Positions 18,614 to 29,020 of a stretch of DNA of 57,763 bases are shown here, one piece after another. Each line of letters begins with the position of its first letter. Position 1 is the stretch's first letter. Origin of the DNA: an uncultured Saprospiraceae bacterium (GTDB lineage: Bacteria; Bacteroidota; Bacteroidia; Chitinophagales; Saprospiraceae). Both the position numbers and the translations under genes were made by a program. The notes under the pieces are model-generated. The model saw only the letters and a program-made list of their open reading frames with translations. It did not search any database and was not told where the DNA came from. The stretch covers positions 1-57,763 of the forward strand of contig CALCMJ010000032.1 in NCBI GenBank assembly GCA_937967615.1, written 5' to 3'.

Positions 18614-20812
18614 GTGGAAAAATTATTGACGATAGGATTTTTGTTTTTTTTAAGTGTTCTGACTGCTCAGCCAGCGGTGGAGGATTTTAAACAAATATTT
18701 AGACTGGAGATATCAGAGACAGATATGCCTGTTGTTATTGATGGGGTATTAGACGACGCTGTGTGGGCCAATGCAAATGTGGGCTCAGATTTTTGGCAAA
18801 AGGTTCCATTCTTTGCTGAGGGTGCAGAACCTAGAACAGAAGTGATGTTGACCTTTGATGAGGATAATCTATATGTAGCAGCGAAGTGTTATCAAAAGGA
18901 AGACGTCATCATACAATCTTTGAAGAGAGATGAATACTGGGATAGTGATGGGATAGCGATTGTACTGGACCCGCTCAACAGCAGAACGAATGGTTTTCTT
19001 TTTGGGGTCACCGCGGCTGGTCAGCAATGGGATGCACTCCGGTCTCCAGAAGATATCAATAGTGATTGGAGTAATAAATGGTATAGTGAGGTGCACATAG
19101 AAGAAGAGTTTTGGTCAATGGAAATGGCAATTCCATTTAGGATTCTTCGTTTTGGAAAAGATGGAAAGGAGTGGGGGATGAATTTTGTACGGAATCACAT
19201 TAATGAAAATGAATTTCATAATTGGACTGCAGTGCCAGAATCTTTTTGGCCGCCTGATGTTGCCTTTGCAGGAGCTCTGGTATTTGATAAAGCGCCTACG
19301 CCAAAAAAAGGAAATTTCAATCTTATTCCCTTCGTCACTGGATCCATGAATAAACTTGTAGGGGAGCCTACGGAGTTTGATGCCTCCACGGGGTTGGATG
19401 CCCGTGTTTCACTTAGTCCAACACTTAACTTGGATCTTACTTTTAATCCAGACTTTTCTCAAATAGAAGTGGATGAACTTGTAACCAACCTAACGAGGTT
19501 TAATATATTTCTTCCAGAAAAGCGCACATTCTTTTTGGAGAATGGTGATCTGTTTGCAGATTATGGTTATTCAGCAGTACGCCCGTTTTTTTCAAGACGG
19601 ATAGGACTTGATAGCGAGCGGCAAGCGGTACCCATTTTATATGGTGCAAGACTGACTGGAAATATAAACAAGACAATGCGACTGGGAGTTATGAATATTC
19701 ATTCTTTAAAAAGTGATTTTTCATTTGCTCAAAACAATAGTGCCCTGAGTTTGCAAAAAAACTTTGGCCGCTCCTACATACGAGGATTATTTTTAAATAG
19801 ACAGGCATTTGATAAAGCGGAGGCAGTGGATAAAGACTATGGAAGAAACACCAGTCTAGGTGGGGCCTATATTAGTGATAATGGGAAAATAAGTTCTTGG
19901 GCGAGCATGCATCATTCATACAAACCAGAGATAAGTGGAAGTAATGGGTTTTACACCTATGGTATTGAATATAGAGATCCATCTTGGGAACTGCTATTGG
20001 CAAGCGCTACTGTGCAAGAAAACTATTTTGCGGACATGGGATTTGTGCAAAGACTTGAAAATTACGACGCCGCTAGGGACACAATTATTCGTGTAGGATT
20101 CAATGATAATATAGCTAGGGTGGGGTATAGAATCAGACCCAAGGAAGGGATAGTAAATAGACATGAAATCAGCCTGACCAGTGTATATTATACGAATACA
20201 GATTGGAGTTTTAATGAATTGTTTAGTGAATTTAATTACGCAATAGCTTTCCGGAATACATCAGAATTTGAATTAGAATTTACGTATAATAATATTGAGT
20301 TATTATTTCCATTTAGTTTTGTTTCAGGAGCTGAGCCACTACCTGCTAAGAGATACAAGTACAATAATGTATCTGCTTCTTATTCTTCTGACGAAAGGAA
20401 ATTGGTGAGGTTTGGATTAGGCGGTCAGACAGGGGGTTTCTATAATGGAACCCTGAGTAGAGCAGAGCTTGATGTCAATTTTCGTATACAGCCATGGGGG
20501 AATTTGGGATTTGGTTATCAATGGAACAATTTAGATTTTCCAGATCCTTATGGGGATGAAATTATTACTGCCTTGCTGAGCAAACTAGAAATTGGTTTCA
20601 GTAGAAACTTGTTATGGACTACTTTATTCCAGTACGTAGATCAAAATGAATTTATGGGTATTAATTCTCGTTTGCAGTGGCGATTTTCTCCTATGTCAGA
20701 TTTGTATTTGGTATTTGTTGACAATTATGATGTCTTTAATGGACTAGGGAATGGTAGAGAGATAAAGACGAATAATAGAGCTTTGGTTCTTAAGGTGAAT
20801 TATTGGTATTAA
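18614..20812 (+). CDS. CBM9-like/DUF5916 outer-membrane protein
   Basis: The 732-residue protein starts at GTG (18614), which gives a clean signal peptide (MEKLLTIGFLFFLSVLTAQP); the next in-frame ATG would cut into the first domain. Residues ~30-220 form a family 9 carbohydrate-binding-like domain (VIDGVLDDAVWANA, then EVMLTFDEDNLYVAAKCY). The remaining ~500 residues match the DUF5916 type: LDLTFNPDFSQIEVDE and FLPEKRTFFLENGDLF, then many amphipathic strands that suggest an outer-membrane beta-barrel. The function of DUF5916 proteins is not established. No T9SS sorting domain is visible. Confidence 0.88.
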   Translation: MEKLLTIGFLFFLSVLTAQPAVEDFKQIFRLEISETDMPVVIDGVLDDAVWANANVGSDFWQKVPFFAEGAEPRTEVMLTFDEDNLYVAAKCYQKEDVIIQSLKRDEYWDSDGIAIVLDPLNSRTNGFLFGVTAAGQQWDALRSPEDINSDWSNKWYSEVHIEEEFWSMEMAIPFRILRFGKDGKEWGMNFVRNHINENEFHNWTAVPESFWPPDVAFAGALVFDKAPTPKKGNFNLIPFVTGSMNKLVGEPTEFDASTGLDARVSLSPTLNLDLTFNPDFSQIEVDELVTNLTRFNIFLPEKRTFFLENGDLFADYGYSAVRPFFSRRIGLDSERQAVPILYGARLTGNINKTMRLGVMNIHSLKSDFSFAQNNSALSLQKNFGRSYIRGLFLNRQAFDKAEAVDKDYGRNTSLGGAYISDNGKISSWASMHHSYKPEISGSNGFYTYGIEYRDPSWELLLASATVQENYFADMGFVQRLENYDAARDTIIRVGFNDNIARVGYRIRPKEGIVNRHEISLTSVYYTNTDWSFNELFSEFNYAIAFRNTSEFELEFTYNNIELLFPFSFVSGAEPLPAKRYKYNNVSASYSSDERKLVRFGLGGQTGGFYNGTLSRAELDVNFRIQPWGNLGFGYQWNNLDFPDPYGDEIITALLSKLEIGFSRNLLWTTLFQYVDQNEFMGINSRLQWRFSPMSDLYLVFVDNYDVFNGLGNGREIKTNNRALVLKVNYWY

Positions 20813-20849
20813 CTAGGATTTATGAATCACTTGTTTTTATAAGCAGTCT

Positions 20850-23234
20850 CTAATTCAGTTTAATAATTCGTTCAATTATTTTCTGACTAGACGATTTGCT
20901 TTTAATTTCAAGTAAGTAGATGCCTATTGGGATCGAACTTAGATCTAATCTGGTTGAGCTTGTACTTCCTTGTGATATTATCAAGTTTCCTTCTAAGTCA
21001 TAGAGAACTATTTCTAGATTCAAATCACCTTCCACCTTTATACTTATAAAATCAACTACCGGATTTGGATAAACGTGTACTAATGAGTTAGCTATTTCGT
21101 GAGTCGAAGTCATTAAATCCGTGCCATCACAATCTTCATCAATATCATTATTGGGAATTTCGTTAGCACCAGGATAAATATCAGCATTCTCGTCATCACA
21201 ATCATCTACTAATAAGAATCCATCCTGATCTAAGTCATCATCTAAGGTGTTTGGATCACAATCATCATCTATACCATTATAAGCAATTTCGAATTCAGGT
21301 AATACCTCCAAGTTCAGATAGAACACAGAATCGCATTGATTGACTATTGCATTATTTCTTCTGAAAATATATTCCCCTGTTTCCGAATATCCCATAAAAT
21401 TTTCATCAAAACATATTGTTATATCAAGGTTGCTTTGAGTAGAAAATTTATCAGGGCTGTAGCAGTCGTCCTGAGCACAATATATTTTTTCACAATTGTT
21501 ATATGCACACTTTATTCCATACACTGGGTCTGACCATGTGGGCGTATTGAATAATCCATCAGAACCCAAACCTTCAGTATAATAATATGGCCAGCCACCA
21601 CCCTCTAGAGTCCATCTGTACACTTCTGCGATCTCTGTCTGGATCAACTGTTTGTTTGTGACGACATACCCTGGGTATAGATCAGTTAATAAGGGGTCGC
21701 CAACATTTAGATTAAAATCATAATGGAGATATTCTCTTTGATTACTTTCGCTGTATACGTATACCTTTCTCTCGTCTATATTTTCTCTGAGATAATTTTT
21801 ATTTACTAGAGAAGTACCTACTCCTGAGGCAATGATTCTATACTCTTTATTGTTGATTGTTGTATCTCCAATGTCTTCATACCAAAATTCACTGTATCCT
21901 GCTAAGCTGCCAACTCCAATCTTCCAATGGTTGACGTTTTCCATTGGTTGATATTCTTTGATTGAACTTAGATCAACTGCATTAACAACTAATGTAGAAT
22001 CATTATTCAAACTACCATAGCTAATCAATTTATCTTGATAAATGGCTGTACTGGTTAACACATCAAATTCTCCATTGTATTCTAAGCTTATCATCCCACC
22101 ATTACCAAAATTGAGATCTGAATATCCAGATTTATTATATCTATGTATTAAGCTTGGATAACCTTTGAAAGGATTAAGATTGCGTCCAACCAGATAGATT
22201 CTATAATCATTATCTTGGATAGCGTAAGACATTCTATTGCGATTGTCGCTAGAATCTAACATTATACCATTATCCCAATTTGTTGTGATCAATTGACCAT
22301 GTTGATCATACTTGGCAAAAGCAATATCATAATCAACTAGCTCTTTTCTTAGGTCACCGGTAAGTAGAATATTATTGGCCTCGTCAAAAAGAATAGGGTT
22401 GTAATATTCACTACTTGCACCTAAATCAATACTAACTTCACCGTTAATTCCGAATGTAGAATCAATAATTCCATTGGGCAGTATTCTCAATAGTGCATTT
22501 GTTTGGCTGCTGCTGCCTTGGGTACTTCCTATGGTAACAATCCTTCCTTGTTCATCTAAGGCAATTTGGGTCACCTGATATCTATCAGCGAGTTCAAGCA
22601 AAATGACCTGATGTCCATTGACTCCATAACTTAGGTCTAATTGTCCATCAGAAGTGAACTTAGAAAGTACAAGTTGTGGATTAGAATTTGGAGAATTAGG
22701 GCTGTTCGTATTATGCCCTGCACATAAAATTGAGTTATCGTCTAATATTAATATATCAATTAGCATATTATTATGGTCATAATCCAATGAAAGACCGTCT
22801 GTCCCAAATAGTAAATCATCAGAACCATCAGAATTCAATCTTCGCAAGACATAGGTCCTATTGCCAAAAGGAGATTTTGCTTGGCAAGCCACAATTATTT
22901 TCCCATTATTATCGATTGCAACTCTTTTGGAGGTTTCAGAAAACAGGCTAGCTTCTTGAAGAAAGTAATTGCCATTTCTAAATGTAGAATCTATCTTCCC
23001 ATTCGGGAATAATCTTACAATAAATGGCTTATCACGAGAATCGATTTCACTATGACCTAGTAATAATATATTACCATTCTCCTGGATTGCATGAGTGCTA
23101 GGGTGGTCATCGTTATCTGTAACATCTATAATAGTTGATCCATCTATCCCAAACGAACTATCTAGGAAATTCGTTTGAGTAAAGGAATATTGAATTACAA
23201 CTAAAAAGGATAATAATGTATATCGTATTTTCAT
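20850..23234 (-). CDS. Delta-60 repeat and MopE-motif protein, T9SS type A cargo
   Basis: The start is placed at ATG 23234 because this gives a direct signal peptide ([20 protein letters not shown]); an ATG at 23255 would add seven residues. The product is 794 residues. Residues ~20-420 hold tandem delta-60 repeats of about 55 residues, each with an SFG.DG or STFG.NG element followed by a strand such as GRIVTIGS. These repeats probably form a propeller-like surface. A MopE-like putative metal-binding segment rich in Asp and Cys follows ([20 protein letters not shown], later IDEDCDG). The C-terminus is a T9SS type A sorting domain ([28 protein letters not shown]). It is an exported surface protein of unknown role. 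Confidence 0.87.
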   Translation of the reverse strand: MKIRYTLLSFLVVIQYSFTQTNFLDSSFGIDGSTIIDVTDNDDHPSTHAIQENGNILLLGHSEIDSRDKPFIVRLFPNGKIDSTFRNGNYFLQEASLFSETSKRVAIDNNGKIIVACQAKSPFGNRTYVLRRLNSDGSDDLLFGTDGLSLDYDHNNMLIDILILDDNSILCAGHNTNSPNSPNSNPQLVLSKFTSDGQLDLSYGVNGHQVILLELADRYQVTQIALDEQGRIVTIGSTQGSSSQTNALLRILPNGIIDSTFGINGEVSIDLGASSEYYNPILFDEANNILLTGDLRKELVDYDIAFAKYDQHGQLITTNWDNGIMLDSSDNRNRMSYAIQDNDYRIYLVGRNLNPFKGYPSLIHRYNKSGYSDLNFGNGGMISLEYNGEFDVLTSTAIYQDKLISYGSLNNDSTLVVNAVDLSSIKEYQPMENVNHWKIGVGSLAGYSEFWYEDIGDTTINNKEYRIIASGVGTSLVNKNYLRENIDERKVYVYSESNQREYLHYDFNLNVGDPLLTDLYPGYVVTNKQLIQTEIAEVYRWTLEGGGWPYYYTEGLGSDGLFNTPTWSDPVYGIKCAYNNCEKIYCAQDDCYSPDKFSTQSNLDITICFDENFMGYSETGEYIFRRNNAIVNQCDSVFYLNLEVLPEFEIAYNGIDDDCDPNTLDDDLDQDGFLLVDDCDDENADIYPGANEIPNNDIDEDCDGTDLMTSTHEIANSLVHVYPNPVVDFISIKVEGDLNLEIVLYDLEGNLIISQGSTSSTRLDLSSIPIGIYLLEIKSKSSSQKIIERIIKLN

Positions 23235-23444
23235 ATTAGTCAAATTGTAATGCATTAATAACGTTACTTAGTTTGTAGACCTCTAGAAACTATATATTGC
23301 TGCCTAAGCAATAATATAAGATTAACTAAAATTGCTTTGCTCAATTCTCAGGTTAAATTTGAGTATTTCATCTGTCTGTACTGGATTGCCTTTAACGATT
23401 ATAGTATGTGTCGTCTCAGGAGCGCAGCGAACAGCAATGCATTC

Positions 23445-24161
23445 TTAGTTTTTGTTAACAACTGGGCTTCTGTACTTGGCTCTTGGATAATCCGACATTC
23501 TCAAATTATCTTTTTCCAATTCGTTCAAAGCGTTTTTTCCGATCCATTTTGCTGACTTACTTTCAAATTCTAATAATTCGTAAGCTGTTTCGATAGCATT
23601 TATATTGAGATCAATATTTCTTTTTCCAATATTCCGTAATGACCAATTAACTGCTTTTTTGACGTACAATCTTTCATCATTTGCTTGACGTTTAATTATT
23701 GGAATAAATTGCTCAAATATTTTGTTTTCTGAAGTTTTATCTGCCATGCAATATGAGGCTATTGTTGCAAATCCTGCTCTCTTTTCAAATTCAGGGCTTC
23801 GTTCAGTCCATTCCAATATTTTGGAAAGTGCAAATTTGCTTTTAGAAAAAAGTCCCATGCTAAAGCTGTCACAAATTTCCCAATTTTCAAACGTCTGAAC
23901 CCATTTCTCCATTAATGGCTCAGTAAGATCTTTTGGCTTAAACATTTTGCTACACAATAGTCGCGCTTCGTAAATTCCGCTATCAAAAAGTTGTAAAGCA
24001 AGTGCATTATCGTGTCCAATTTCTTTGGCTATCATTTTTAGTTCCTTATGATAAATTCCTAAGGAATTGTTTGATTTTATTCCAAATTTTTTTTCTTTGA
24101 AAATGACCTTTTCTGGATCTTTCAAGTCATAAAGACATTCTATGATTTCGTTATACGTCAA
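23445..24161 (-). CDS. AlkD-like DNA alkylation repair protein
   Basis: The 238-residue protein belongs to the AlkC/AlkD HEAT-repeat family, DNA glycosylases that remove positively charged alkylated bases such as 7-methylguanine and 3-methyladenine. Family features are the N-terminal FGIKSNNSLGI, HNALALQLFDSGIYEARLL-like segment at about residues 50-70, and the C-terminal VKKAVNWSLRNIGKRN. The start appears to be TTG at 24159-24161, directly after the TAA of the DUF1801 gene and in the same reading frame, so the two coding regions are separated by one stop codon only. Translational coupling is likely. Confidence 0.88.
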   Translation of the reverse strand: MTYNEIIECLYDLKDPEKVIFKEKKFGIKSNNSLGIYHKELKMIAKEIGHDNALALQLFDSGIYEARLLCSKMFKPKDLTEPLMEKWVQTFENWEICDSFSMGLFSKSKFALSKILEWTERSPEFEKRAGFATIASYCMADKTSENKIFEQFIPIIKRQANDERLYVKKAVNWSLRNIGKRNIDLNINAIETAYELLEFESKSAKWIGKNALNELEKDNLRMSDYPRAKYRSPVVNKN

Positions 24162-24485
24162 TTATTTTTTTGAATTTATTTTGATAGCTTGCTTTATGTA
24201 GTATTCTACAATATTTTTGTTCAATTCTTTTTGAGGTAAGACTCTAATGGCTTTTCCTTTACCTGTTAAAAGTCCTAAATTGTCTTCCATTTTAGCACCT
24301 TTAAGAAATCCGAAATCTATTCCATAAGGCATAGTTCGCATATGGCAAATGCCGCCTTTTTCATTTGAATAGCTTGTAATTCGTTCTTTTTTGGTTTCTA
24401 ATATTCCTTCAAACGATAATAAAAATTCCCTTGCACTTAAAAATAGTTCTTTGTGTTCAGATTCCAAATCTTTATCGTATTGCAT
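24162..24485 (-). CDS. DUF1801 (YdhG-like) protein
   Basis: The 107-residue protein has the DUF1801 pattern: an N-terminal helix, the loop KGGICHMRTMPYGIDFGFLK and the C-terminal ELNKNIVEYYIKQAI. The biochemical role of this family is not known. It is upstream of, and in frame with, the AlkD-like gene, with a single TAA between them. That suggests the two proteins are made in fixed ratio and perhaps work together. Translation starts at ATG 24483-24485. Confidence 0.82.
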   Translation of the reverse strand: MQYDKDLESEHKELFLSAREFLLSFEGILETKKERITSYSNEKGGICHMRTMPYGIDFGFLKGAKMEDNLGLLTGKGKAIRVLPQKELNKNIVEYYIKQAIKINSKK

Positions 24486-24888
24486 AATTTTTCTTTGTCT
24501 TGTTGCTAAGATCCAATATAATCAATAAGAGACAATTTTAACTTAATTTAGTAAGAGGGATGTTCTACAGATTAGGTAAATTCTTTTGAGATCAATAGGA
24601 TAATTATAGCAAGGGTTTAATAGTATTTAATGCCCTTTTATTTCTTCTAAAATCAATAGCATAATTTTCTCGATTAAAATACCATTTTAGTTATTATATA
24701 GATTTTTTGATTCCTAGTTACTTGCATCAAGGACCTGCCTAAAGTCGCAGGCAGGTAGTAAGGAGCTGCAGTATGCAAAGTGCGAAGCACCGAAGTGAAC
24801 ACGGAGTCCTGTATAGCCTGGTCTATAATGTGCAGGCACATTATAGAGATGCCCAAACCCGAATTCAACAAATTTTTCTTAAGGTATT
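24486..24888. other. Intergenic stretch with dispersed repeat copy 2
   Basis: About 400 bp with no supported gene. The left 240 bp are AT-rich. The right part is occupied by the repeat at 24729-24857. Short open frames here run across the repeat and lack any recognisable protein features. Confidence 0.6.
24729..24857 (+). repeat. Dispersed repeat, copy 2 (divergent type)
   Basis: The element opens with an inverted repeat (CCTGCCT...AGGCAGG). The middle resembles the inverted copy at 55141-55257 (GTATAGCCTGGTC here, GGATAGCGCGGTC there). It closes with a perfect hairpin (TCTATAATGTGC / GCACATTATAGA) followed by GATGCCCAAA. The hairpin sequence differs from copy to copy while the flanks are kept. 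It lies 32 bp from the stop of the neighbouring T9SS cargo gene. Confidence 0.7.
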
Positions 24889-27129
24889 TTATTCAATAAA
24901 CAATTTTTCTGTTTGCACGACTTGTCCAGATGTGTTCTTAAGAATTAGAAAATATAAGCCTGCATTTAAGTTTGTTTGTATGGTGTGAAAACCGCTCTTG
25001 ATTTCTCCTTTTATAAAAACATGGCCGTGAATGTTCAGAATTTCGTAATTATAATTTGTATCTGTATTTAATTGTCGCAAATGGATGTTGCCATTAGATG
25101 GGTTAGGGTATATGCTTAGAAATGTATTGTCATCTTCATTGTTTGTATTGGTTGTTGTGCTTACCATTGTGTTTCTTGTGTATCGTGTTACAATAGGACT
25201 GTTACTATCAAAATAGATTTTTGCGTTATTGCGAATGAGTGTGTTTTCTTCAAGCCCTTCTATATGATGAATGCGAAAGCGAATAGCGCCTTGTTCCTCT
25301 GGTTGCAAGACGATAGGGTCAAATGTAAATATAAGTTTCCTCTCTTCTATGCTCATATTGTACTCGTGCGTAGAAGCAAGAACTTCAATAGTAGATGGAT
25401 CCAAAAATTCTGGGAGTAAGTCAATAATAATAACCCTAAAGGCAACATAATTTCCTATGTTTTCAAACCGGATGAGATAGTCCAGTGGAGTGCCTAAAAG
25501 TGTGTTGTTTTCAAGTGTATAATTATAAGGACGCATTATTTTGTCATTGGGGTCTGCGGAGCAGAAGATAATATCATAGAGGGAATCTTGAGCAAGAATA
25601 TTGTCTGAGTCATCTCTAAAAATAAAGTCAAGTTCAAACAATTCCCCTAATGCGTTTTCATCAGGAGTGTCAAAAAATGCTTGAATGTAATGAGTTTCAT
25701 CTATATCAATATTATCAATATTCCAAACAAGAGAATCCTCTGTAATAATGTCAGGTGGCGTACCAATAGCAGAATTATATTCTAGTAGTGAATCTCTTTT
25801 AAGACAAAGCGTACCAGTAATAGGTAGAGTTCCGGTATTCTTTAGCGTAATGGGCGTTTTTATAACTGAGTTGCAAATGGGAATTTCATATAGTGCATTT
25901 ATACGAATGCTTTGTTCCAAGGAATTAGGGTAAAGCCCTGGGTTATGGTCGTAGTATAAACCTAATTCATTTACGTAAATAGTGCTGTCATTGGTAATAG
26001 ACCACGCATAGTCAGGGTCTATTATCATATTATATTGACCCTCATTCACATAGAACAGGTGTGTGTTGTCTGATTTTATCTCAGATTTAAGTGTATCCAA
26101 GTTTAATCCTAATTTAATGTTTTTTAAAAACTCTTCTTCAGTTTCTTTTACCCCATTTTGATTTATATCGTAAAATGGTTTTCCTCTAATTATAGCTTTC
26201 AGTTCATAGATGTCTGTGAAAAGAGTGTGGTCAACAATTACTTCCGATAATAAAGTGTTATCCCGTTCTTCTTTAATGCAAATGCCATAATTGAATATTC
26301 CTGGGTTATTAAAAGCTCCAGTCAAGGTTCCAGTCTCAGCATTCAAATTAATTCCGTTTTCCAAACCAAATGGCATATCAATAGTGAATTGTGGTGAAAT
26401 GAAATTAACAGTATCAAATGGGGGAAGGCAATCGTTGGGATCAGGTATGACTCCGTCACAAGCATTTGGGTTTCCAGGTTTGTTAGCTCCTGACAAGCCT
26501 CCTGCTACCAATGGTGGGCAAAAGGAAAATGTGAGTAAGTCTCCATCTGGTTCAGAGACTGGTAATTCTAACTCATTATCAACTCCTAGGACAGAAATAG
26601 AAGGAGGGATATCATAAAGTTGAGGAGAATCATTTTCTACTTGTAGAGCATCGTCAGTTACTATGAGTTGAATTCCAAAACCAGCGGATTCAGGTTCTAC
26701 AATGTTTACTAGATTGTCCACTCTGCAACAGCGTTGGTATGCAAATAAATAGTTGACTCCTAGTGAACGTGGAAGCGTAATTTCCGCGCTGTATACAGCA
26801 GATTGAAAAGATGGAATTTCATCTGTAATCACAAAAGGAAGATTTCCTAGTTCAAATTCTGTGCGTTCACTTATGGGGATGTCTTTCAGTATTATATATA
26901 CTTGCCAGGGCATTCCATCTGAACTATAAATTCCTAGATCGATCATCTGATCAAAATCTGCACCTGCTCCGTTTGCATCGCGATAAACGGTTAGTCTGAT
27001 CTGTAAAGTAATGCTGTCGCCATTCATAGACACAGTTCTGTATGTCATATTTCCGCCTAGTATATGTTTGGCCTCAGTATTGCTAGATAAAAACATGAGC
27101 AAAAAACAAAGAGAAATAAGCCGTTTCAT
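24889..27129 (-). CDS. Large secreted T9SS type A cargo with DUF11-like repeat
   Basis: The 746-residue protein has a signal peptide (MKRLISLCFLLMFLSSNTEA). The N-terminal domain begins KHILGGNMTYRTV and contains LTVYRDANGAGADFD, a pattern common at the start of gliding-associated surface proteins. Residues ~320-380 read like a dockerin/SdrD-B-type segment (YDINQNGVKETEEEFLKNI). Residues ~530-660 form a DUF11/DUF7619-like domain (SADPNDKIMRPYNYT, LDYLIRFENIGN, NNAKIYFDSNSPIVT). The end is a type A sorting domain (SIYPNPSNGNIHLRQL, LNAGLYFLILKNTSGQVV). It is probably a surface adhesin or structural protein. Confidence 0.87.
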   Translation of the reverse strand: MKRLISLCFLLMFLSSNTEAKHILGGNMTYRTVSMNGDSITLQIRLTVYRDANGAGADFDQMIDLGIYSSDGMPWQVYIILKDIPISERTEFELGNLPFVITDEIPSFQSAVYSAEITLPRSLGVNYLFAYQRCCRVDNLVNIVEPESAGFGIQLIVTDDALQVENDSPQLYDIPPSISVLGVDNELELPVSEPDGDLLTFSFCPPLVAGGLSGANKPGNPNACDGVIPDPNDCLPPFDTVNFISPQFTIDMPFGLENGINLNAETGTLTGAFNNPGIFNYGICIKEERDNTLLSEVIVDHTLFTDIYELKAIIRGKPFYDINQNGVKETEEEFLKNIKLGLNLDTLKSEIKSDNTHLFYVNEGQYNMIIDPDYAWSITNDSTIYVNELGLYYDHNPGLYPNSLEQSIRINALYEIPICNSVIKTPITLKNTGTLPITGTLCLKRDSLLEYNSAIGTPPDIITEDSLVWNIDNIDIDETHYIQAFFDTPDENALGELFELDFIFRDDSDNILAQDSLYDIIFCSADPNDKIMRPYNYTLENNTLLGTPLDYLIRFENIGNYVAFRVIIIDLLPEFLDPSTIEVLASTHEYNMSIEERKLIFTFDPIVLQPEEQGAIRFRIHHIEGLEENTLIRNNAKIYFDSNSPIVTRYTRNTMVSTTTNTNNEDDNTFLSIYPNPSNGNIHLRQLNTDTNYNYEILNIHGHVFIKGEIKSGFHTIQTNLNAGLYFLILKNTSGQVVQTEKLFIE

Positions 27130-27214
27130 CGTTTTTGATTTAATAAGTTAAATGCTTTGTTAGTAAAAATATAGCTAAACCAGGTGATTTCTTCCTATTC
27201 CTATAAGCTTAGTG

Positions 27215-27222
27215 TACATTTG
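27215..27222 (+). promoter_or_regulatory. -7 box for aspS
   Basis: TACATTTG is a full match to the Bacteroidota -7 consensus TAnnTTTG. It lies 20 bp before the aspS start codon, so the 5' leader would be about 14 bases. Confidence 0.5.
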
Positions 27223-27242
27223 CATACTAAAATAAGAAGAAA

Positions 27243-29015
27243 ATGTATAGGACACATACATGTGGAGAATTAAGAATGGCCGATGTCGGTAAAGAAGTAA
27301 GCCTAAGTGGTTGGGTTCAGATATCTAGAGACATGGGCGGATTGACCTTTGTTGACCTGAGAGATAGGTACGGAATTACCCAGTTGGTTTTTGATTTGGA
27401 GGCGAATGCGGCCTTAACGGAGACTGCGAGAAAGTTAGGACGAGAATTTGTTGTGACGGCAAGTGGAGTGGTAAACGAGCGATCAAGTAAGAATCCAAAT
27501 AGAGAAACAGGCGATATTGAGATCATAGTAAATAAACTAGAAGTCTTGAATGCTGCCAAAACACCACCCTTTACAATTGAAGAAGACACAGATGGGGGAG
27601 ATGACATTCGCATGCAATATCGTTATTTGGATTTGCGAAGAGGGCCCTTGCAACGGAATATAATTTTCAGATCTAAACTCGCTATTGAGACCAGGAAGTA
27701 TCTAGATGAGCAAGGATTCATTGAAGTGGAAACGCCCTGTCTTATCAAGAGTACTCCTGAGGGGGCAAGAGATTTTGTAGTGCCAAGTCGCATGAACCCA
27801 GGACAATTTTATGCGCTTCCACAATCACCACAAACATTTAAGCAGATTTTGATGGTTGCTGGTTACGATAAATATTTTCAGATAGTAAAATGTTTCAGAG
27901 ATGAAGATTTGCGTGCAGATAGGCAGCCAGAATTCACACAGATTGATTGCGAGATGGCATTCGTAACACGTGATCAGGTTCTTGCTACATTTGAAGGTTT
28001 AACTAAGCATCTTTTTAAAAATACTAAGAACGTTGAATTGTCTGATTTCCCTAAGATGGAATATGATGAGGCGATGCGCAGGTATGGAAGTGATAAGCCT
28101 GATATTCGTTTTGAGATGGAGTTTGTGGAGATGAATGACTTTGCGCAAGGAAAAGGATTCTCGGTATTTGATAATTCGGAAATGGTTGTTGGAATTTGTG
28201 CCAAAGGGATTGCTGATAAATATTCTAATAAAGACATGAAGCTGCTTACAGAGTGGATGCAGCGACCTCAGATAGGAGCAAAGGGACTTGTCTATGTTAA
28301 GTACATGGAAGATGGAAGTATCAAGTCTACAGTGGGTAAATTTTTTGATGATGCTACATTGCAATCTTGGGCAGAGAAGTTTGGTGCAGAGAAGGGAGAT
28401 GTCATTTTTGCATTGAGTGGAGAAACCGATAAGACAAGAAAGCAATTAAACGAGCTACGCCTAGAAATGGGCACACGTTTGGGATTGAGAGATAACACTG
28501 TCTTTAAGCCTCTCTGGGTGATTAATTTCCCACTCTTAGAATGGGATGAAGAGAGCGAACGTTTTCATGCGATGCATCATCCGTTTACTGCTCCTAAGAA
28601 AGAAGACGAACAGAAAATGTTATCAGGAGATCATGAGACTTTGAAAAAGTTAAAGGCGGATGCTTATGATTTAGTGATCAATGGTGTAGAAATAGGCGGA
28701 GGATCCATACGTATTCATGATCGTGAATTACAGAGTAAGAACTTTGATCTTCTTGGTTTCACAAAAGAAGAAGCAGAAGCGCAATTTGGATTTTTGTTGG
28801 GAGCATTTGAATATGGAGCACCACCACATGGTGGAATCGCTTTTGGTTTTGACAGACTATGTGCAGTACTTAATGGAGTAAACTCAATCAGAGACTTTAT
28901 TGCCTTCCCTAAAAATAATCAAGGAAGAGATATGATGATTGATGCACCTAGCCCAGTGGCATTAGATCAGTTGGATGAATTAAGTCTCGCTTTGAATTTA
29001 AAAGAGAACGAATAA
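27243..29015 (+). CDS. aspS: Aspartate--tRNA ligase
   Basis: AspRS charges tRNA-Asp with aspartate. The 590-residue protein has the bacterial-type layout. An N-terminal OB-fold anticodon-binding domain ([20 protein letters not shown]) leads into the class II catalytic core. Motif 2 is seen as [18 protein letters not shown] from residue 218 and motif 3 as [10 protein letters not shown] near residues 530-539. The bacterial GAD insertion domain lies between them. The membrane protein gene begins 5 bp after the stop, so the two are likely co-transcribed. Confidence 0.97.
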   Translation: MYRTHTCGELRMADVGKEVSLSGWVQISRDMGGLTFVDLRDRYGITQLVFDLEANAALTETARKLGREFVVTASGVVNERSSKNPNRETGDIEIIVNKLEVLNAAKTPPFTIEEDTDGGDDIRMQYRYLDLRRGPLQRNIIFRSKLAIETRKYLDEQGFIEVETPCLIKSTPEGARDFVVPSRMNPGQFYALPQSPQTFKQILMVAGYDKYFQIVKCFRDEDLRADRQPEFTQIDCEMAFVTRDQVLATFEGLTKHLFKNTKNVELSDFPKMEYDEAMRRYGSDKPDIRFEMEFVEMNDFAQGKGFSVFDNSEMVVGICAKGIADKYSNKDMKLLTEWMQRPQIGAKGLVYVKYMEDGSIKSTVGKFFDDATLQSWAEKFGAEKGDVIFALSGETDKTRKQLNELRLEMGTRLGLRDNTVFKPLWVINFPLLEWDEESERFHAMHHPFTAPKKEDEQKMLSGDHETLKKLKADAYDLVINGVEIGGGSIRIHDRELQSKNFDLLGFTKEEAEAQFGFLLGAFEYGAPPHGGIAFGFDRLCAVLNGVNSIRDFIAFPKNNQGRDMMIDAPSPVALDQLDELSLALNLKENE

Positions 29016-29020
29016 GCACA

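Noticed and set aside
23445-24485. DUF1801-AlkD pair as a toxin-antitoxin system
   Set aside because: Sizes and families do not fit any toxin-antitoxin type; both match housekeeping or repair families.
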